This document shows, in pieces, positions 46,601 to 47,170 of a DNA stretch of 47,170 nucleotides. Within the stretch, counting starts at the first letter, position 1. Every line of letters begins with the position of its first letter. Where the stretch lies: contig JAVBPM010000043.1 in assembly GCA_031549605.1 (NCBI GenBank), forward strand, positions 1 through 47,170. Reading direction: 5' to 3'. Under the pieces are notes generated by a model, which was not told the DNA's origin, did no database searches, and saw only the letters and a program-made list of their open reading frames with translations. The stretch is from WRAI01 sp031549605 (lineage in GTDB: Bacteria; Bacillota; Clostridia; Oscillospirales; UBA929). Both the position numbers and the translations under genes were made by a program.

Positions 46601-47170
46601 CAGCGCGACGATTGACCAGACCGGCAAGCTGACCGCCACCGCCGCCGGTACCGTCACCGTTAAGGCGACCGCCAAGGACGGCAGCAACGTCAGCGGCACC
46701 AAAACGGTCACCATCACCGCCGCTGTGACCTACCCCAACAAGATTTACGTCTCCAAGTCGGGCTCGGGCACGGTCAAGTGCGTGCAGACCGGCAAGCAGG
46801 CGGCTTACACTTTCACGCCGGCCGCCGGCTACAAAGTCACCGGCGCGCGTGTCAACGGCACGGCGCTCAAGACGCTGACTGGCTATACCTTCACCGATTG
46901 CACCAAGGACGCGACGCTGGTTGTGGTGTTCGGCAAGACTGACGGCTCGGATTTGGCCGTGTTCACCGACTCGCAGAGCCACTGGGCCATTGCCAACATC
47001 AACTACGTCGCCGCCAACGGCATCTTCGGCGGCACGTCGAAAACGACCTTCTCGCCCAATGCGCCAACGACGCGCGCCATGGTTGCCACGCTGCTCAGCC
47101 GCATCTACGGCGCAAATCTCAGCAGCTACACCAGCGACCCGTTTGTCGACGTCACCGACATTACCAACAA
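43671..47170 (+). CDS. Large surface protein: lamin-tail, CotH, chitobiase-like, Big2 and SLH domains (3' end outside window)
   Basis: An open frame of at least 1166 codons that runs off the window. A signal peptide ends near ASA (residue 28). Domains: lamin-tail-like (about 30-150, ASFVELYNPTDTAVNLTGWS), chitobiase C-terminal-like (226-276, ASIYYTTDGSEPTPSKTLY), CotH kinase-like (341-710, with VVFLNGEFWGVYSIRERYDN and CIKDTDMGFDFDF), a second chitobiase-like copy (852-927), Big2 (934-1020), a bacterial repeat, and an SLH domain (from about 1092, VFTDSQSHWAIANINYVAAN). CotH proteins are atypical kinases of spore coat proteins; the SLH domain should anchor this one to wall glycan. The ATG at 43671 follows GAAGGAG. 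The substrate is unknown. Confidence 0.88.
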   Translation, partial: MNKKRVGSLVLILALVVALLPLLPVASAAPSDHVIIHQVYGTGDKTDGAVSASFVELYNPTDTAVNLTGWSLQYAALGTAWHKLSLTATIPAGCSYLIVCNDITSPAARYTISTHDAAWHGVQIHNKTFKLALVNHDTLLTVANPTDGVVDLVGTGSADFAEGAPIDGISKQKTARRKGFTDTDNNSADFEILDYQETGLSQAELDEARPRSLADGAWGGDIVPVQERLVFSTVGGLYPAALSLTLTTGYSDASIYYTTDGSEPTPSKTLYTGAIAIADRTSQPNDLSAITNIGPNVRPPLSNVFKGTVVKARVFSSTGTALTDVVTHSYFINANINTRYGLPVVSLSTDRGHFFDAATGIFANYRESGADWERPVYVEYFDQTGQLQVSQGCGVRLHGSFSRVMAHKTLRLYAKSEYDSQTRIAYDLFDGSALDSDGNAITSFKRLLLRSGGNDNVGTLLRDVLTQSLLVNTRVDRQASSPCVVFLNGEFWGVYSIRERYDNEYIASHYGVDKDKVGMLSLNLYCSNVPELSEGDQSDVDAYYEMYNFFDNTASFAEPTAYEQAQTYLDIDSYIDMHIANLYSNNLDWPDNNIVMWRYKTDSGGYEPNAPAGQDGRWRWCIKDTDMGFDFDFDIEINVMAAVLGTEPSWFDPWSMTIFRKLMTNPDFHARFINRFCDLLNTNLQPTVIADAVAALKAQYSTAMPEQIARYRDIGSMAAWQSNVDVLTDFAQRRSTEVLDQLQSLRSLAPDALLTLKTDSVKGWLTLNGMALVSGVTPGVTDESQWSGRYFPDHSQTVLATPKGGYTFSHFNVTANGTTTTNSDNPLVVALPADGLTVQAVYDVDSTETVAAPTASPADGTSFTATLPVSLHCATDGAAIHFTTDGSMPTAASPLYSGPLTLTQTTTVKAIAVKTGCYDSAVASFVYTKTAPVLVQTITVAGAASVAVGASADYTAAVQPANAGNKAVAWSVANGTGSATIDQTGKLTATAAGTVTVKATAKDGSNVSGTKTVTITAAVTYPNKIYVSKSGSGTVKCVQTGKQAAYTFTPAAGYKVTGARVNGTALKTLTGYTFTDCTKDATLVVVFGKTDGSDLAVFTDSQSHWAIANINYVAANGIFGGTSKTTFSPNAPTTRAMVATLLSRIYGANLSSYTSDPFVDVTDITN

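Overview
The window reads as a chromosome segment of a spore-forming, high-GC member of the Clostridia, probably Oscillospirales-like. Supporting signs are the Gram-positive dcw order with a PASTA-containing FtsI/SpoVD, an IreB-family protein, a PASTA kinase/PP2C pair, HPr with both His15 and Ser46, a BclA-like collagen protein, a CotH-SLH surface protein and AGGAGG-type ribosome binding sites. Taxonomy is inferred from gene content only.

Layout. 1-3.6 kb: a minus-strand accessory stretch (MerR/TipAS regulator, DUF4180 protein, ThpR, collagen-like protein) plus one frameshifted small membrane protein. Two diverged copies of a ~249-bp, hairpin-rich repeat with imperfect terminal inverted repeats lie here. 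Each sits between two identical copies of the neighbouring gene's terminator hairpin. 3.7-14.2 kb: a long plus-strand operon (aminotransferase, trpS, WecA/TagO-type transferase, anchored extracytoplasmic protein, rsmB, rlmN, PP2C phosphatase, PASTA kinase, rsgA). 14.3-18.2 kb: HPr, then uvrC-rsmD-coaD-coiled-coil protein, closed by a terminator. 18.3-31.8 kb: the division and cell wall (dcw) cluster: mraZ, rsmH, ftsL, ftsI/spoVD, murE, mraY, ftsW, murG, murA, divIB, ftsZ, then rpiB. murF, murD, murC and ftsA are not in it. A tandem structured repeat separates ftsI/spoVD from murE, and ftsZ carries an in-frame TAA at codon 64. 31.8-38 kb: an ABC-F ATPase, a YdcF-like membrane protein, a lipoprotein and an OmpR-type two-component system, ending at a ~160-bp palindrome. 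38.2-47.2 kb: a DUF2238-like membrane protein (minus), pheT without pheS, an IreB-family protein, a 100-aa conserved unknown, an SH3-NlpC/P60 hydrolase and the start of a large CotH/SLH surface protein that runs off the window.

The common theme is envelope growth and its control: lipid-linked precursor synthesis (WecA/TagO, MraY, MurG), septal synthesis (FtsW, FtsI, FtsL, DivIB, FtsZ), muropeptide sensing (PASTA kinase and phosphatase, IreB), a two-component system and a wall hydrolase. GTTAC/GTAAC motifs recur at the ireB promoter and at the 100-aa gene/hydrolase promoter, where four TTACA-like repeats are phased at 10-11 bp like PhoP/WalR boxes.

Most notable: (1) the repeat flanked by 31- and 33-bp terminator duplications, a candidate non-autonomous mobile element that targets terminators; (2) the nonsense codon in ftsZ; (3) a tandem repeat whose second stem-loop shows compensatory changes; (4) an internal start that would make a free TipAS domain; (5) the phased TTACA repeats. 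All promoter, terminator and structure calls were made by eye.
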